Positions 16,538-26,523 of a DNA stretch of 64,000 nt are shown piece after piece. The translations under genes were made by a program, and so were the position numbers. Each line of letters begins with the position of its first letter. Positions within the stretch are counted from its first letter, which is position 1. Under the pieces are notes generated by a model. It searched no databases. It was not told where the DNA came from and saw only the letters and a program-made list of their open reading frames with translations. The DNA is from Phytopseudomonas daroniae (GTDB lineage: Bacteria; Pseudomonadota; Gammaproteobacteria; Pseudomonadales; Pseudomonadaceae), in NCBI RefSeq assembly GCF_004327285.1, contig NZ_QJUI01000010.1, forward strand, positions 161,408 to 225,407. The letters run 5' to 3'.

Positions 16538-17500
16538 TCACAATACATCAATCAAGAGCTCAGCCTGTCGGCGGAATACGCCGTAGGCATCATCGAAACC
16601 AGGCCTGACCGAGCCGAACACCAGCGGCAGCAAACGTGCTTCATAGTCCTCGCGAATCGCGGGATCCTTCTCGGCCTGCTCCAGCGCAGCGGACAGGATT
16701 GCCTTGGGCTCGGAAGCGAACGGCGGAAACTGCTGGCCGAACTCCTGAACATCGAACGCCACAAGGGCCTGAAACCCCGCGACTGCCCGCTCGGTAATCT
16801 TTGAGTCCGCTCTACAAATGCAAAAGACATCATAGATATGCCTGACCAACGTCCGATCCCAGTCCTGATGCATGGCACCCGCTCGGTGTTGAGCATATCG
16901 ACGCAAAAAAGAAATCACCTTCTCCGCCAAGGTCTCCTCAACTGCCACACACTCGATTTGCCCCATAGGCTGGGAACATGACGCCAAACGCTCTACCAAG
17001 TAATCCAGGGGCTGGCGCGTAGTGGCGAACTGTGGTCTACGAACCGTAAGCTCAAGGCTCAGGTAGGGTCTCAGGCTGGCGTCATGCCCATAGCGAGGTT
17101 GGTACTGCCATCGGGTAGCGAAATAGCGATTCTGGTTACGGGCAATACGCTGCTGCGATTCCTCGACGAATCCCATGGACTCCAGCCGCCGTGCCAGCTC
17201 CACCTTCAAATGGCTCAGATGCTTTTTGATTGCGGAGGCGCCACCGAGGCTCGGCTCGTCCAACACAACCTTGAGATCCACATCTTCGGACATGCGCTCG
17301 ATCAGGCCGTATGCCTTGGACAAGCTGGTACCGCCGCAGAACACCAGATGGGTTGCGGGATACTCCATGCCCAGCAAGGCGCGCAAGGCATCCGTGACGT
17401 GGATATCCTTCTCCAGGATGCTGGCAGTCAGCAGGCCGACATCGAGTTCAGCCAATACCGACTCGATCAGTTCGGACTGGTCAGGCGTGATGGCTTTCAT
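16538..17500 (-). CDS. AbiEii/AbiGii-type nucleotidyltransferase toxin
   Basis: This 320-residue protein is an AbiEii-family toxin. FCGGTSLSKAYGLIERMSEDVDLKV (about residues 53-77) contains the nucleotidyltransferase GG(T)S and DxD motifs, and the C-terminal helical region is complete. AbiE systems are type IV toxin-antitoxin pairs that stop growth after phage infection; the toxins transfer nucleotides, in some members to tRNA. The start overlaps the antitoxin gene by 20 bp. All key residues that I can see are kept, so the pair is probably functional. Confidence 0.9.
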   Translation of the reverse strand: MKAITPDQSELIESVLAELDVGLLTASILEKDIHVTDALRALLGMEYPATHLVFCGGTSLSKAYGLIERMSEDVDLKVVLDEPSLGGASAIKKHLSHLKVELARRLESMGFVEESQQRIARNQNRYFATRWQYQPRYGHDASLRPYLSLELTVRRPQFATTRQPLDYLVERLASCSQPMGQIECVAVEETLAEKVISFLRRYAQHRAGAMHQDWDRTLVRHIYDVFCICRADSKITERAVAGFQALVAFDVQEFGQQFPPFASEPKAILSAALEQAEKDPAIREDYEARLLPLVFGSVRPGFDDAYGVFRRQAELLIDVL

Positions 17501-17888
17501 AGGCTACCGTCTGCTTGCCGAAACCCAGCTTGCGGGTAATCCGGCGGCGTCCGGTGTCCAGCACAATGCCAGCAGCCAGTTGCTGGGAAGTACCCGAGTT
17601 GTAATCGCGCACTGCCTGAGAAGGCTTCACCTTGACACCAAGCTTTTGCAGAACCAGCGGTGCCAACACCTCGAGGGGTTGCACAGGGATGGGTTTGCCG
17701 GTCAACGCACTGGGCTTAGCTTTGGCGAACACACCCAGCCCCAGCTTGACCAGCACACCTTCAGCAATGAGCTGCCTCAAGGCTCGGGAGAGCTGGGCCG
17801 GGCTGCCAAAACGAGCGAACTCGGAACGCAGGAACACATTGTCCTTGCGCAACGCGATAGCCCTTTTCAAGCGTTCTTCGGTAATCAT
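17481..17888 (-). CDS. AbiEi-like antitoxin (DUF6088 type)
   Basis: This 135-residue protein has an N-terminal winged helix (ITEERLKRAIALRKDNVFLRSEFARFGSPAQLSRALRQLI, then GVLVKLGLGVF) and a C-terminal domain with TSQQLAAG and a final basic strand. It fits the DUF6088/AbiEi antitoxins that repress the operon and neutralise AbiEii. The ATG at 17888 is preceded by AGGTGAG; a GTG four codons earlier lacks such a site. The reading frame overlaps the toxin start by 20 bp. Confidence 0.85.
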   Translation of the reverse strand: MITEERLKRAIALRKDNVFLRSEFARFGSPAQLSRALRQLIAEGVLVKLGLGVFAKAKPSALTGKPIPVQPLEVLAPLVLQKLGVKVKPSQAVRDYNSGTSQQLAAGIVLDTGRRRITRKLGFGKQTVAYESHHA

Positions 17889-18315
17889 GCTGTCTCTCAC
17901 CTACCCATAAAAAATACGCAATAGACTGTTTATAAAAGAATTTACAAGGAAGTACATGCTCATAACGTAACAGCAGTATACGCCACCCAGGATGCTGGCT
18001 CCACCTGCGCACCCTCGTTCCTTCAGACCCAGAAACACCACTCGCAGGGACACGATCGAGGGTTGTCATTGCGCCGGAGCACTATCGCCGATGCGACCAT
18101 GCCCCATACCCCCCAACTCGACCTGGAACCAGGAAAGCAAGCTCGCCTCGAAGAGGCACTAGAGGAACAGGCGAAATCAGCACCTCGTTGGGACAAAGGC
18201 ACATGGCTGACCGTTGCGGTTAACGCTCGACCGGAGTCGGCATTCATAGGGTGAAAACCCGCGGTGGGGCAAAAAGTGGGGCAAAAATCGGAAGCCCTCA
18301 AAAACCACCAGGCAT
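17889..18315. other. Intergenic island edge next to tRNA-Pro
   Basis: This stretch lies between the AbiE genes and the tRNA-Pro terminator. A 63-codon plus-strand frame (18063-18254) reads as a charged helical peptide (EPGKQARLEEALEEQAKS) but has no recognised family. Two exact 12-bp tandem copies lie at 18264-18287. No integrase gene or remnant is recognisable here, although this is where one would be expected. Confidence 0.5.
18264..18287. repeat. Tandem 12-bp direct repeat
   Basis: GTGGGGCAAAAA occurs twice in perfect tandem, 75 bp from the 3' end of tRNA-Pro. Paired direct repeats at such a distance are typical of integrase arm-binding sites, so this could be what remains of an attachment region. 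Confidence 0.5.
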
Positions 18316-18349
18316 AAAAAAATCCAGTCACCGCTAAGTGACTGGATTT
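18316..18349 (-). terminator. Intrinsic terminator of tRNA-Pro
   Basis: AAATCCAGTCAC and GTGACTGGATTT form a perfect 12-bp stem with a 6-nt loop. Read on the minus strand, it follows the tRNA 3' end by 12 bp and runs into seven T residues. Confidence 0.85.
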
Positions 18350-18361
18350 CTTGAGGTTTTT

Positions 18362-18439
<78 letters not shown>

Positions 18440-18529
18440 CGGGTGTTACTGGTGCCTTTGGCGTTAGCCGAAAGCGGGAGGAACTATAAACTAAGCATCT
18501 GAATTACGGAAGGTTTTTCTTCACGAAAA

Positions 18530-18886
18530 TCATTTGCGCAGTACGTGGAGGACATCTTCCAGCTCGGCGATCATCTGTTTGATGAGCTGCTTGTACTGGG
18601 TGGTGTCGTCCTTGGCTTCGTCGCCGGTCAGGCGCAGTCGCGCACCGCCGATGGTGAAGCCCTGGTCGTACAGCAAGGCGCGGATCTGGCGGATCATCAG
18701 CACATCCTGGCGCTGATAATACCGACGGTTGCCGCGGCGCTTGACCGGGTTTAGCTGCGGAAACTCCTGCTCCCAGTAACGAAGCACGTGCGGTTTGACC
18801 GCACAGAGTTCACTGACCTCGCCGATCGTGAAATACCGTTTGCCGGGTATGACAGGTAGTTCGTCGTTATGACTTGGTTCCAGCAT
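18530..18886 (-). CDS. MerR-family regulator
   Basis: This 118-residue protein has the MerR N-terminal winged helix ([30 protein letters not shown], about residues 16-45, then [17 protein letters not shown]) and a short C-terminal dimerisation helix. It has no metal-binding Cys set. It overlaps the end of ihfA by 20 bp and is a constant member of the pheST-ihfA cluster in Pseudomonas. Its targets are unknown to me. Confidence 0.93.
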   Translation of the reverse strand: MLEPSHNDELPVIPGKRYFTIGEVSELCAVKPHVLRYWEQEFPQLNPVKRRGNRRYYQRQDVLMIRQIRALLYDQGFTIGGARLRLTGDEAKDDTTQYKQLIKQMIAELEDVLHVLRK

Positions 18887-19169
18887 ATGCTTCGACCCTG
18901 GCTTTGAGCTTCTGGCCGGGGCGGAAAGTCACTACACGGCGGGCCGTGATAGGGATTTCCTCCCCTGTTTTTGGATTACGACCGGGGCGCTGACGCTTAT
19001 CGCGCAGATCGAAGTTACCGAAGCCTGAGAGTTTCACCTGCTCATTGAGTTCCAGGGCCTGGCGGATTTCTTCGAAGAAGAGTTCCACCAGTTCCTTGGC
19101 TTCTCGCTTGTTCAGGCCCAGCTCATCGTACAGACGTTCGGCCATTTCAGCTTTCGTCAGAGCCCCCAT
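18867..19169 (-). CDS. ihfA: Integration host factor subunit alpha
   Basis: This 100-residue protein is IHF-alpha. [28 protein letters not shown] forms the helical base, and [24 protein letters not shown] carries the beta-arm with the conserved RxGRNPKTG that inserts Pro into the minor groove. With IhfB it bends DNA sharply at promoters, replication origins and phage attachment sites. It lies directly after pheT and before the merR-type gene in one operon, as in other gammaproteobacteria. Confidence 0.98.
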   Translation of the reverse strand: MGALTKAEMAERLYDELGLNKREAKELVELFFEEIRQALELNEQVKLSGFGNFDLRDKRQRPGRNPKTGEEIPITARRVVTFRPGQKLKARVEAYAGTKS

Positions 19170-19172
19170 ACG

Positions 19173-21551
19173 CTAGTTCCTTAACGTGGCGTTGAACCTT
19201 TGTTCCAGGGAGGTGAGGATGTTCTGGGTTGCGGTGCTCACCTCATCGTCATTTAGAGTGCGCGATGGATGCTGCCAGGTCAAGCCAACGGCGAGGCTTT
19301 TTCTAAGCGGATCAATGCCTTTACCATGATAAACATCAAACAACCTGAGGTCGGTGAGCCATTCGCCGGCCTGCTCGCGGATATCGGCCAGCAAATGCTG
19401 GGCTGGCACGTCGCGGTCGACCAGCAAAGCCAGGTCGCGGCGCACTTCGGGGAAGCGCGACAGTTCCTTGAATGCCGGCATGCGGCCCTGGGTGATTTCA
19501 CTCAGCACCAGCTCGAACAGGAACAGCGGCTGATCCAGGCCCAGGGTCTTGGCCAGCTCCGGGTGGATGGCACCCACGTAGCCGACCAGGCGCCCTTCCC
19601 GCTCGATGCGTGCGGTCTGGCCCGGATGCAGGGCACTGTGCTCACCCGGCACGAAGGCGAAGCTGCCGATGTCGCCAGCTGCAGCCAGCAGGGCTTCCAC
19701 GTCTGCCTTGGCGTCGTAGAAATCCACGCCGTCACGGCCATGGGCCCAGCTCTCCGGCAGGCGGCTGCCGGTGATCACGCCAGCCAGCATCGGCTCTTGC
19801 TTGAGTTCGTCCAGCCGGCCAACGAAGCGCAGGCCGCTTTCGAACAGGCGCACGCGCGACTGCTGACGGTTGAGGTTGTGCTCCACGGCTTTGACCAGGC
19901 CCGGCCACAGCGAGGCGCGCATGGCGGCCATGTCGGCAGAGATCGGGTTGGCCAGGGTCAGTGGCTGCACGCCCGGGCTGAACAGTTCGAACAGCTTGGG
20001 ATCGATGAAGCTGTAGGTGATCGCTTCCTGGTAACCACGGGCTACCAGCAGACGGCGCAGCGCCGGCAGATCGGCCACGGCCTCGGCCTTGGTCTGTGGT
20101 GCCAGACGCGCCTGCGGGTAACGCACCGGCAGGCGGTTGTAGCCGTACAGGCGGGCCAGCTCTTCGATCAGGTCGACTTCCAGGCTGATGTCGAAGCGGT
20201 GGCTCGGCACTTTGACCAGCCACTGCCCTGCCCCTTGGGCTTCGATACCCAGGCCCAGGGCGCCGAGCAGTTTGACGATCAGCTCGTCATCGAGCTTGAG
20301 GCCGAGCATCTGCTCGACGCGCTCGGCACGCAGGCTGATCGGTGCGATGTTCGGCAGTTGAGCGGCATCGACCGCTTCGATGATCGGGCCGGCTTCGCCG
20401 CCGACGATCTCCAGCAGCAGCGCAGTGGCGCGCTCCATGGCTTCGCGGGCCAGTTGCCAGTCCACGCCACGCTCGAAGCGGTGCGAGGAGTCGGTGTGCA
20501 GGCCGTAGGAACGGGCCTTGCCAGCGACGGCGATGGTGTCGAAGAAGGCGCTTTCGAGGAACAGGTCGCGAGTGCTGTCGCTGACGCCGCTGTGCTCGCC
20601 CCCCATCACGCCGGCGATGGCCAGGGCGCGCTGGTGGTCGGCGATGACCAGGGTGTCGGCACGCAGGCTGACTTCCTGGCCGTCGAGCAGTACCAGCTTC
20701 TCGCCCTCTTCGGCCATGCGCACACGAATGCCGCCCTGGATCACGTCGAGGTCGAAGGCGTGCATTGGCTGGCCGAGTTCGAGCATCACATAGTTGGTGA
20801 CGTCTACCGCGGCGTCGATGCTGCGTACGTCGGCGCGGCGCAGGCGTTCGACCATCCAGCGCGGGGTCGGCCTGGACAGATCGACATTGCGCACCACGCG
20901 GCCCAGGTAACGCGGGCAGGCCTCGGTGGCGAGCACGTCGACCGGGCGCACTTCGTCGTGGGCCGGGGCGACTGCGGCGACTTGCGGGCGGGTTACCGGC
21001 ACATCGTACAAGGCGCCGACTTCACGGGCCAGACCAGCCAGCGACAGGCAGTCGCCGCGGTTCGGAGTGAGGTCGACTTCGATGCTGACGTCATTCAGCT
21101 CGAAGTACTCGCGGATGTCCTGGCCTACCGGCGCATCAGCCGGCAGTTCCAGCAGGCCGTCGTTGTCTTCGCTGATCTGCAGCTCGGAGGCCGAGCAGAG
21201 CATGCCGTTGGATTCGACGCCGCGCAGCTTGGCCTTCTTGATCTTGAAGTCGCCAGGCAGTTCGGCGCCGATCATGGCGAACGGGATCTTCAGGCCGGGG
21301 CGCACGTTGGGCGCGCCGCACACCACCTGGAAGGTTTCGCTGCCGTTGCTGACCTGGCATACACGCAGTTTGTCGGCGTCCGGATGCTGCTCGGTGCTCA
21401 GCACCTCGCCCACGATCACGCCGCTGAAGGCGCCGGCCACCGGGCTGACGCTGTCGACTTCGAGGCCGGCCATGGAGAGGCGCGCGACCAGTTCGTCACG
21501 GGAAACCTGCGGGCTGACCCAGCTGCGCAGCCACTGTTCACTGAATTTCAT
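19173..21551 (-). CDS. pheT: Phenylalanyl-tRNA synthetase subunit beta
   Basis: This 792-residue protein is the PheRS beta chain, full length for the family. It starts MKFSEQWLRSWVSP, then has the tRNA-binding (EMAP-like) domain with VVCGAPNVR (about residues 40-150), the B3/B4 editing region with DAAVDVTNYVMLELGQPMHAFD and HTDSSHRFERGVDW, and a C-terminal ferredoxin-like anticodon-binding domain (FPEVRRDLALLVD). It pairs with PheS to charge tRNA-Phe and removes mischarged Tyr. It follows pheS by 46 bp and precedes ihfA by 3 bp. A long open frame on the opposite strand is a GC-rich shadow. Confidence 0.98.
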   Translation of the reverse strand: MKFSEQWLRSWVSPQVSRDELVARLSMAGLEVDSVSPVAGAFSGVIVGEVLSTEQHPDADKLRVCQVSNGSETFQVVCGAPNVRPGLKIPFAMIGAELPGDFKIKKAKLRGVESNGMLCSASELQISEDNDGLLELPADAPVGQDIREYFELNDVSIEVDLTPNRGDCLSLAGLAREVGALYDVPVTRPQVAAVAPAHDEVRPVDVLATEACPRYLGRVVRNVDLSRPTPRWMVERLRRADVRSIDAAVDVTNYVMLELGQPMHAFDLDVIQGGIRVRMAEEGEKLVLLDGQEVSLRADTLVIADHQRALAIAGVMGGEHSGVSDSTRDLFLESAFFDTIAVAGKARSYGLHTDSSHRFERGVDWQLAREAMERATALLLEIVGGEAGPIIEAVDAAQLPNIAPISLRAERVEQMLGLKLDDELIVKLLGALGLGIEAQGAGQWLVKVPSHRFDISLEVDLIEELARLYGYNRLPVRYPQARLAPQTKAEAVADLPALRRLLVARGYQEAITYSFIDPKLFELFSPGVQPLTLANPISADMAAMRASLWPGLVKAVEHNLNRQQSRVRLFESGLRFVGRLDELKQEPMLAGVITGSRLPESWAHGRDGVDFYDAKADVEALLAAAGDIGSFAFVPGEHSALHPGQTARIEREGRLVGYVGAIHPELAKTLGLDQPLFLFELVLSEITQGRMPAFKELSRFPEVRRDLALLVDRDVPAQHLLADIREQAGEWLTDLRLFDVYHGKGIDPLRKSLAVGLTWQHPSRTLNDDEVSTATQNILTSLEQRFNATLRN

Positions 21552-21597
21552 ACTGTCTGTTCTCCTGATCCGATTCGATTACAAAATGCGAGAGGTA

Positions 21598-22614
<1,017 letters not shown>

Positions 22615-22636
22615 TTACAGACTCCAGATACGAAAC

Positions 22637-22664
22637 AGGGGAAGAGCTTGAAGGCTCTTCCCCT
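22637..22664 (-). promoter_or_regulatory. Stem-loop between rplT and pheS
   Basis: AGGGGAAGAGC and GCTCTTCCCCT form a perfect 11-bp stem with a 6-nt loop in the leader of pheS. The minus strand after it reads GTTTCG, so the T-run is short. It may end part of the rplT transcripts or act as an attenuator of pheST; I see no leader peptide rich in Phe. Confidence 0.6.
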
Positions 22665-22711
22665 ATTGGTGACGTTTAGCACCGGGCCGAAACCCGGTGA
22701 TTGTCGGGGAC

Positions 22712-23068
22712 TTAAGCCAGTACGGCTTTCGCTTTCTCGACAATCGCAGCAAACGCCGCTTTTTCGTTCACTGCCAGATCAGCCAGAACCTTACGGTCGA
22801 TTTCGATCGACGCTTTTTTCAGGCCAGCGATCAAGCGGCTGTAGGACAGACCGTTGACGCGAGCACCAGCGTTGATACGAGCGATCCACAGAGCGCGGAA
22901 CTGACGTTTTTTCTGACGACGGTCACGGTAGGCATATTGACCAGCCTTGATGACAGCCTGCTTGGCAACACGGAATACGCGCGAACGTGCACCGTAGTAG
23001 CCTTTAGCGAGTTTCAGAATTTTTTTGTGACGAGCACGAGCGATAACGCCACGCTTAACACGAGCCAT
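22712..23068 (-). CDS. rplT: 50S ribosomal protein L20
   Basis: This 118-residue basic protein is L20, from [29 protein letters not shown] to a C-terminal globular part with [14 protein letters not shown]. It binds 23S rRNA early in 50S assembly and in E. coli represses the rpmI-rplT message. It follows rpmI by 27 bp, in the usual infC-rpmI-rplT order. Confidence 0.99.
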   Translation of the reverse strand: MARVKRGVIARARHKKILKLAKGYYGARSRVFRVAKQAVIKAGQYAYRDRRQKKRQFRALWIARINAGARVNGLSYSRLIAGLKKASIEIDRKVLADLAVNEKAAFAAIVEKAKAVLA

Positions 23069-23095
23069 GAGTAATTTCCTCTATCTTGACCGAGA

Positions 23096-23290
23096 TTAAC
23101 GAACGCGCAGCATGCGCGCGACCTTTGCAACGTCAGACGGATGCACCATGGTGCTGCCGCGCAGGTGACGCTTACGTTTGGTCGACATCTTGGTCAGGAT
23201 GTGGCTCTTGAAAGCGTGTTTGTGCTTGAAGCCGGTGGCGGTTTTCAGGAAACGCTTAGCCGCACCGCTTTTGGTTTTCATCTTTGGCAT
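23096..23290 (-). CDS. rpmI: 50S ribosomal protein L35
   Basis: This 64-residue basic protein is L35 ([20 protein letters not shown]...; C-terminal RMLRVR), full length for the family. It sits in the 50S subunit. It lies between infC and rplT and is transcribed with them. Confidence 0.99.
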   Translation of the reverse strand: MPKMKTKSGAAKRFLKTATGFKHKHAFKSHILTKMSTKRKRHLRGSTMVHPSDVAKVARMLRVR

Positions 23291-23350
23291 GTTCGGATAC
23301 TCCGCATTCAGTTGATATAGATAACCATAAGGCCTGCCGTGCCCTGGAGG

Positions 23351-23896
23351 TTACTTCTTGCGTTTGGGAGCGATGACCATCATCAGTTGGCGTCCTTCCA
23401 TCTTAGGATGCTGTTCGACGGTACCGTATTCGATCAGGTCAGCTTCGACCCGCTTCAACAGTTCCATACCCAGCTCCTGGTGGGCCATCTCACGACCACG
23501 GAATCTCAGAGAGATCTTGGCCTTGTCCCCTTCCATCAGGAAACGTACCAGGTTGCGAAGTTTTACCTGGTAATCCCCATCTTCCGTCCCTGGACGAAAC
23601 TTGATTTCTTTAATTTGCTGCTGGTGCTGGTTTTTCTTGGCAATCGCTGCCTGCTTCTTCTTTTCGAAGAGGTGCTTGCCGTAATCCATGATCCGGCAAA
23701 CCGGCGGCAATGCGTCCGCAGAAATTTCCACCAGATCCAGCTTGGCGTCTTCGGCTATTCTAAGCGCTTCATCAATCGAGACGATGCCAATCTGCTCGCC
23801 CTCAGCGCCAATTAACCGAACCTCGCGTGCCGAGATATTCTCGTTGATCGGGGCCTTCGGTGCAGCTCGTTTATCTTGTCTCATTTCACGCTTAAT
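23351..23896 (-). CDS. infC: Translation initiation factor IF-3
   Basis: This is IF-3, about 181 residues if it starts at the ATT at 23896, or 177 from the ATG at 23884. It has the N-domain ([21 protein letters not shown]...), the lysine-rich linker ([12 protein letters not shown]) and the C-domain ([24 protein letters not shown]...[10 protein letters not shown]). IF-3 proofreads start codons on the 30S subunit. The ribosome site GGAG at 23905-23908 fits ATT at 23896 (8-base gap) or 23899, whereas the ATG at 23884 is 20 bases away. Start at AUU is known for E. coli infC and underlies its autoregulation. The gene starts just after the thrS stop. Confidence 0.95.
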   Translation of the reverse strand: MKREMRQDKRAAPKAPINENISAREVRLIGAEGEQIGIVSIDEALRIAEDAKLDLVEISADALPPVCRIMDYGKHLFEKKKQAAIAKKNQHQQQIKEIKFRPGTEDGDYQVKLRNLVRFLMEGDKAKISLRFRGREMAHQELGMELLKRVEADLIEYGTVEQHPKMEGRQLMMVIAPKRKK

Positions 23897-23901
23897 AATA
23901 A

Positions 23902-25824
23902 TTACTCCAAATCTTGGCGACCGCGCCGGGAAACCGCTTGTGCGAGCAACTCATTGAATTGGGCGACGGGCATGGAGCCCAGGTCGGCACCTTCACGGGT
24001 ACGCACAGCGACAGTTTGCGTCTCGACTTCACGATCCCCGATGACCAGCAGATAGGGAACCTTGAGCAGAGTATGCTCGCGGATTTTAAAGCCTATCTTC
24101 TCGTTCCTCAAGTCGGACTTGGCACGATAGCCGCTTTGAGTGAGCGTTTTTTCCACTTCGAGGGCGAAATCGGCCTGTTTGTCGGTGATATTCATCACCA
24201 CCGCCTGGGTTGGCGCCAGCCAAGCCGGAAATGCGCCTTCGTAGTGCTCGATCAGAATTCCGATGAAACGCTCGAAGGAACCGAGGATCGCGCGGTGCAG
24301 CATGACCGGAACCTTGCGGCTGTTGTCTTCGGAAACGTAGCTCGCTTCCAGACGCTGCGGCATGTTCGGATCGTATTGCAGGGTGCCGCACTGCCAGGCG
24401 CGGCCCAGGCAGTCGAGCAGCGTGAATTCGATCTTCGGGCCGTAGAACGCGCCCTCGCCCGGCAGGTATTCCCACGGCAGGCCAGCATCGTTCAAAGCGT
24501 CGGCCAGGGCTTTCTCGGCGCGATCCCAGAAGGCGTCATCGCCGACGCGCTTGGCCGGACGGGTGGAGAGCTTCATCTTGATGTCGCTGAAACCGAAGTC
24601 CGAGTATACCTGCAGGGTCAGCTTGATGAAGTCGGCCGCTTCTTTCTTCACCTGTTCTTCGGTGCAGAAGATGTGCGCGTCGTCCTGAGTGAAGCCGCGC
24701 ACGCGCATGATGCCGTGCAGCGCGCCGGACGCCTCGTTACGGTGGCAGGAGCCGAACTCGGCCAGACGCAGCGGCAGCTCGCGGTAGCTCTTCAGGCCCT
24801 GATTGAAGATCTGCACGTGGCACGGGCAGTTCATCGGCTTGATGGCGTAGTCGCGGCTTTCCGACTCGGTGGTGAACATGTTGTCGGCGTAGTTGCCCCA
24901 GTGCCCGGACTTTTCCCACAGCACACGGTCGACGACCTGTGGGGTACGGACTTCCTGGTAGCCATTTTCGCGCTGCACGCCACGCATGTACTGCTCGAGC
25001 ACCTGGTAGATGGTCCAGCCATTGGGGTGCCAGAACACCATGCCCGGCGCTTCTTCCTGGGTATGGAACAGATCCAGGCGTTTGCCGATCTTGCGGTGAT
25101 CGCGCTTCTCGGCTTCTTCGATGCGCTGGATGTAGGCCGCCAGTTGCTTCTTGTCAGCCCAGGCAGTGCCGTAGATGCGCTGCAGCTGCTCGTTCTTGGC
25201 ATCGCCACGCCAGTAGGCGCCGGACAGCTTGGTCAGCTTGAATGCCTTGAGGAAGCGGGTATTGGGCACGTGCGGACCACGGCACATGTCCACGTACTCT
25301 TCGTGGTAGTACAGGCCCATGGCCTGCTCGTTCGGCATGTCTTCGACGAGGCGCAGTTTGTAGTCTTCGCCGCGGGACTGGAACACGTCGATGACGCCGG
25401 CGCGCGGTGTCACTTTCTTGATGACGTCGTAGTCCTTGTCGATCAGCTCCTTCATGCGCGCTTCGATGGCGGTGACGTCATCCGGCGTGAAGGGGCGTTC
25501 GTAGGCGATGTCGTAATAGAAGCCATCGTCGATCACCGGGCCGATGACCATGCGCGCAGTCGGGTACAGCTGCTTGACCGCGTGGCCGATCAGGTGGGCG
25601 CAGGAGTGACGGATGATTTCCACACCCTCGTCGTCCTTGGGCGTGATGATCTGCAGGGTCGCATCGGTTTCGATGAGGTCGCAGGCGTCGACGAGACGGC
25701 CATTGACCTTGCCGGCAACGGTGGCTTTCGCCAGACCGGCACCAATGGATTGCGCCACCTCGAGTACGGATACCGGGTGATCGAACGAACGCTGACTGCC
25801 GTCGGGAAGAGTAATGATGGGCAT
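23902..25824 (-). CDS. thrS: Threonyl-tRNA synthetase
   Basis: This 640-residue protein is ThrRS. It has the N-terminal TGS domain ([28 protein letters not shown]), the editing domain with [16 protein letters not shown] (about residues 70-85, the HxxxH and Cys region), the class II core with [10 protein letters not shown] (zinc Cys) and [22 protein letters not shown], and the anticodon-binding domain ([15 protein letters not shown]). The ATG at 25824 is preceded by AGGAGAGGAGG. It charges tRNA-Thr and clears Ser-tRNA-Thr. Several stem-loops in the 295 bp upstream may control it. Confidence 0.98.
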   Translation of the reverse strand: MPIITLPDGSQRSFDHPVSVLEVAQSIGAGLAKATVAGKVNGRLVDACDLIETDATLQIITPKDDEGVEIIRHSCAHLIGHAVKQLYPTARMVIGPVIDDGFYYDIAYERPFTPDDVTAIEARMKELIDKDYDVIKKVTPRAGVIDVFQSRGEDYKLRLVEDMPNEQAMGLYYHEEYVDMCRGPHVPNTRFLKAFKLTKLSGAYWRGDAKNEQLQRIYGTAWADKKQLAAYIQRIEEAEKRDHRKIGKRLDLFHTQEEAPGMVFWHPNGWTIYQVLEQYMRGVQRENGYQEVRTPQVVDRVLWEKSGHWGNYADNMFTTESESRDYAIKPMNCPCHVQIFNQGLKSYRELPLRLAEFGSCHRNEASGALHGIMRVRGFTQDDAHIFCTEEQVKKEAADFIKLTLQVYSDFGFSDIKMKLSTRPAKRVGDDAFWDRAEKALADALNDAGLPWEYLPGEGAFYGPKIEFTLLDCLGRAWQCGTLQYDPNMPQRLEASYVSEDNSRKVPVMLHRAILGSFERFIGILIEHYEGAFPAWLAPTQAVVMNITDKQADFALEVEKTLTQSGYRAKSDLRNEKIGFKIREHTLLKVPYLLVIGDREVETQTVAVRTREGADLGSMPVAQFNELLAQAVSRRGRQDLE

Positions 25825-26008
25825 GGCGCCTCCTCTCCTAGTGGTGACCTCTACCAAAGGCCACGTGGGTTGGGATGAGCCAGTAAGCGATCCGGTGGCG
25901 TATCTGCCATACAGAGGCAGGAGCCGTGAGGCTGGCCACAGAACCGCAGTCACTGGAAGGTGTGAAACGGTGGATGCTTTCAGAATCATGACCGCCTGAC
26001 AAGACGGC

Positions 26009-26083
26009 CAAAAAATTTCCGGGAGAAATTTTTGACGTCGCGAAGCGACGGCCCGGAGGGTGACCACCAAGGATGGTGGTCAC
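26009..26083 (-). promoter_or_regulatory. Three stem-loops in the thrS leader
   Basis: Three perfect inverted repeats lie between tRNA-Val and thrS. They are AAAAATTTC/GAAATTTTT (26011-26033), CGTCGC/GCGACG with a GAA loop (26036-26050), and GTGACCACC/GGTGGTCAC (26060-26083). The first, on the minus strand, is followed by TTTTT formed by its own arm. Read from the tRNA side they come in the order third, second, first. They could be terminators or a leader that controls thrS. Confidence 0.55.
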
Positions 26084-26112
26084 AAAAAAAATGGCCGCCG
26101 AAGCGACCATTT
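26084..26112 (-). terminator. Intrinsic terminator of tRNA-Val
   Basis: On the minus strand the stem ATGGTCGC/GCGGCCAT with a TTCG tetraloop is followed by eight T residues. It lies 8 bp after the tRNA-Val 3' end. One G-T pair is in the stem. Confidence 0.85.
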
Positions 26113-26119
26113 TTAAATT

Positions 26120-26196
26120 TGGTAGGCACAATTGGATTCGAACCAACGACCCCCACCATGTCAAGGTGGTGCTCTAACCAACTGAGCTATGTGCCT
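26120..26196 (-). tRNA. tRNA-Val (anticodon GAC)
   Basis: This 77-nt gene with encoded CCA has an anticodon stem CCACC/GGTGG and loop TTGACAT, giving anticodon GAC. The T-arm reads GTTCGAATC. It lies upstream of thrS on the same strand, the same order as in other Pseudomonas genomes. Confidence 0.97.
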
Positions 26197-26523
26197 GCTG
26201 TGGGTGCGCATTCTACGGAGGCGCGCTGAAGAGTCAATACCCTTTTTCGCTAACTGACTAAAAAAACTGAGTTTTTTGGGTTTGCTGCGATGAAAGCATG
26301 GTCGTAGTGTGTTGCGCCCAGCGCGCCCGTAGGGTGGAAAACGCTTCATCTTTCCACCGTTGCGATCGCACGCGAGACGGCGAGCCGGCAACGATACGAA
26401 ACCATGCGTGGATGAAAAGAGCGTCAGATACGCACCCCGCCCCATCCTACCGCAGCCTAACCCGGATGAGCCCGCCTGCAAGAACGGCGCTCATCGAGCG
26501 CCGTTCTGTTTTGCGTGAATCCG
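26197..26523. other. Intergenic region with two inverted repeats
   Basis: There is no gene here. It holds a short repeat of the CCGTAGGGTGG type with arms GGTGGAAA/TTTCCACC (26327-26358) and a strong stem AGAACGGCGCT/AGCGCCGTTCT (26481-26507), the latter just beyond the stop of the cysteine peptidase gene and a likely terminator. Confidence 0.6.
26481..26507 (-). terminator. Stem-loop after the cysteine peptidase gene
   Basis: Perfect 11-bp arms AGAACGGCGCT/AGCGCCGTTCT with a 5-nt loop lie 17 bp past the stop codon. The T-run is weak on both strands (TTCTTGC on the minus strand, GTTTTGC on the plus strand), so termination may be partial. Confidence 0.55.

Noticed and set aside
18063..18254. 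63-codon plus-strand frame near tRNA-Pro
   Set aside because: It is somewhat gene-like in composition, but it lacks a ribosome site and family; noted only in the gap entry.
23914..25878. 654-codon plus-strand open frame opposite thrS
   Set aside because: It is antisense to thrS with no motif of its own, for the same reason as above.
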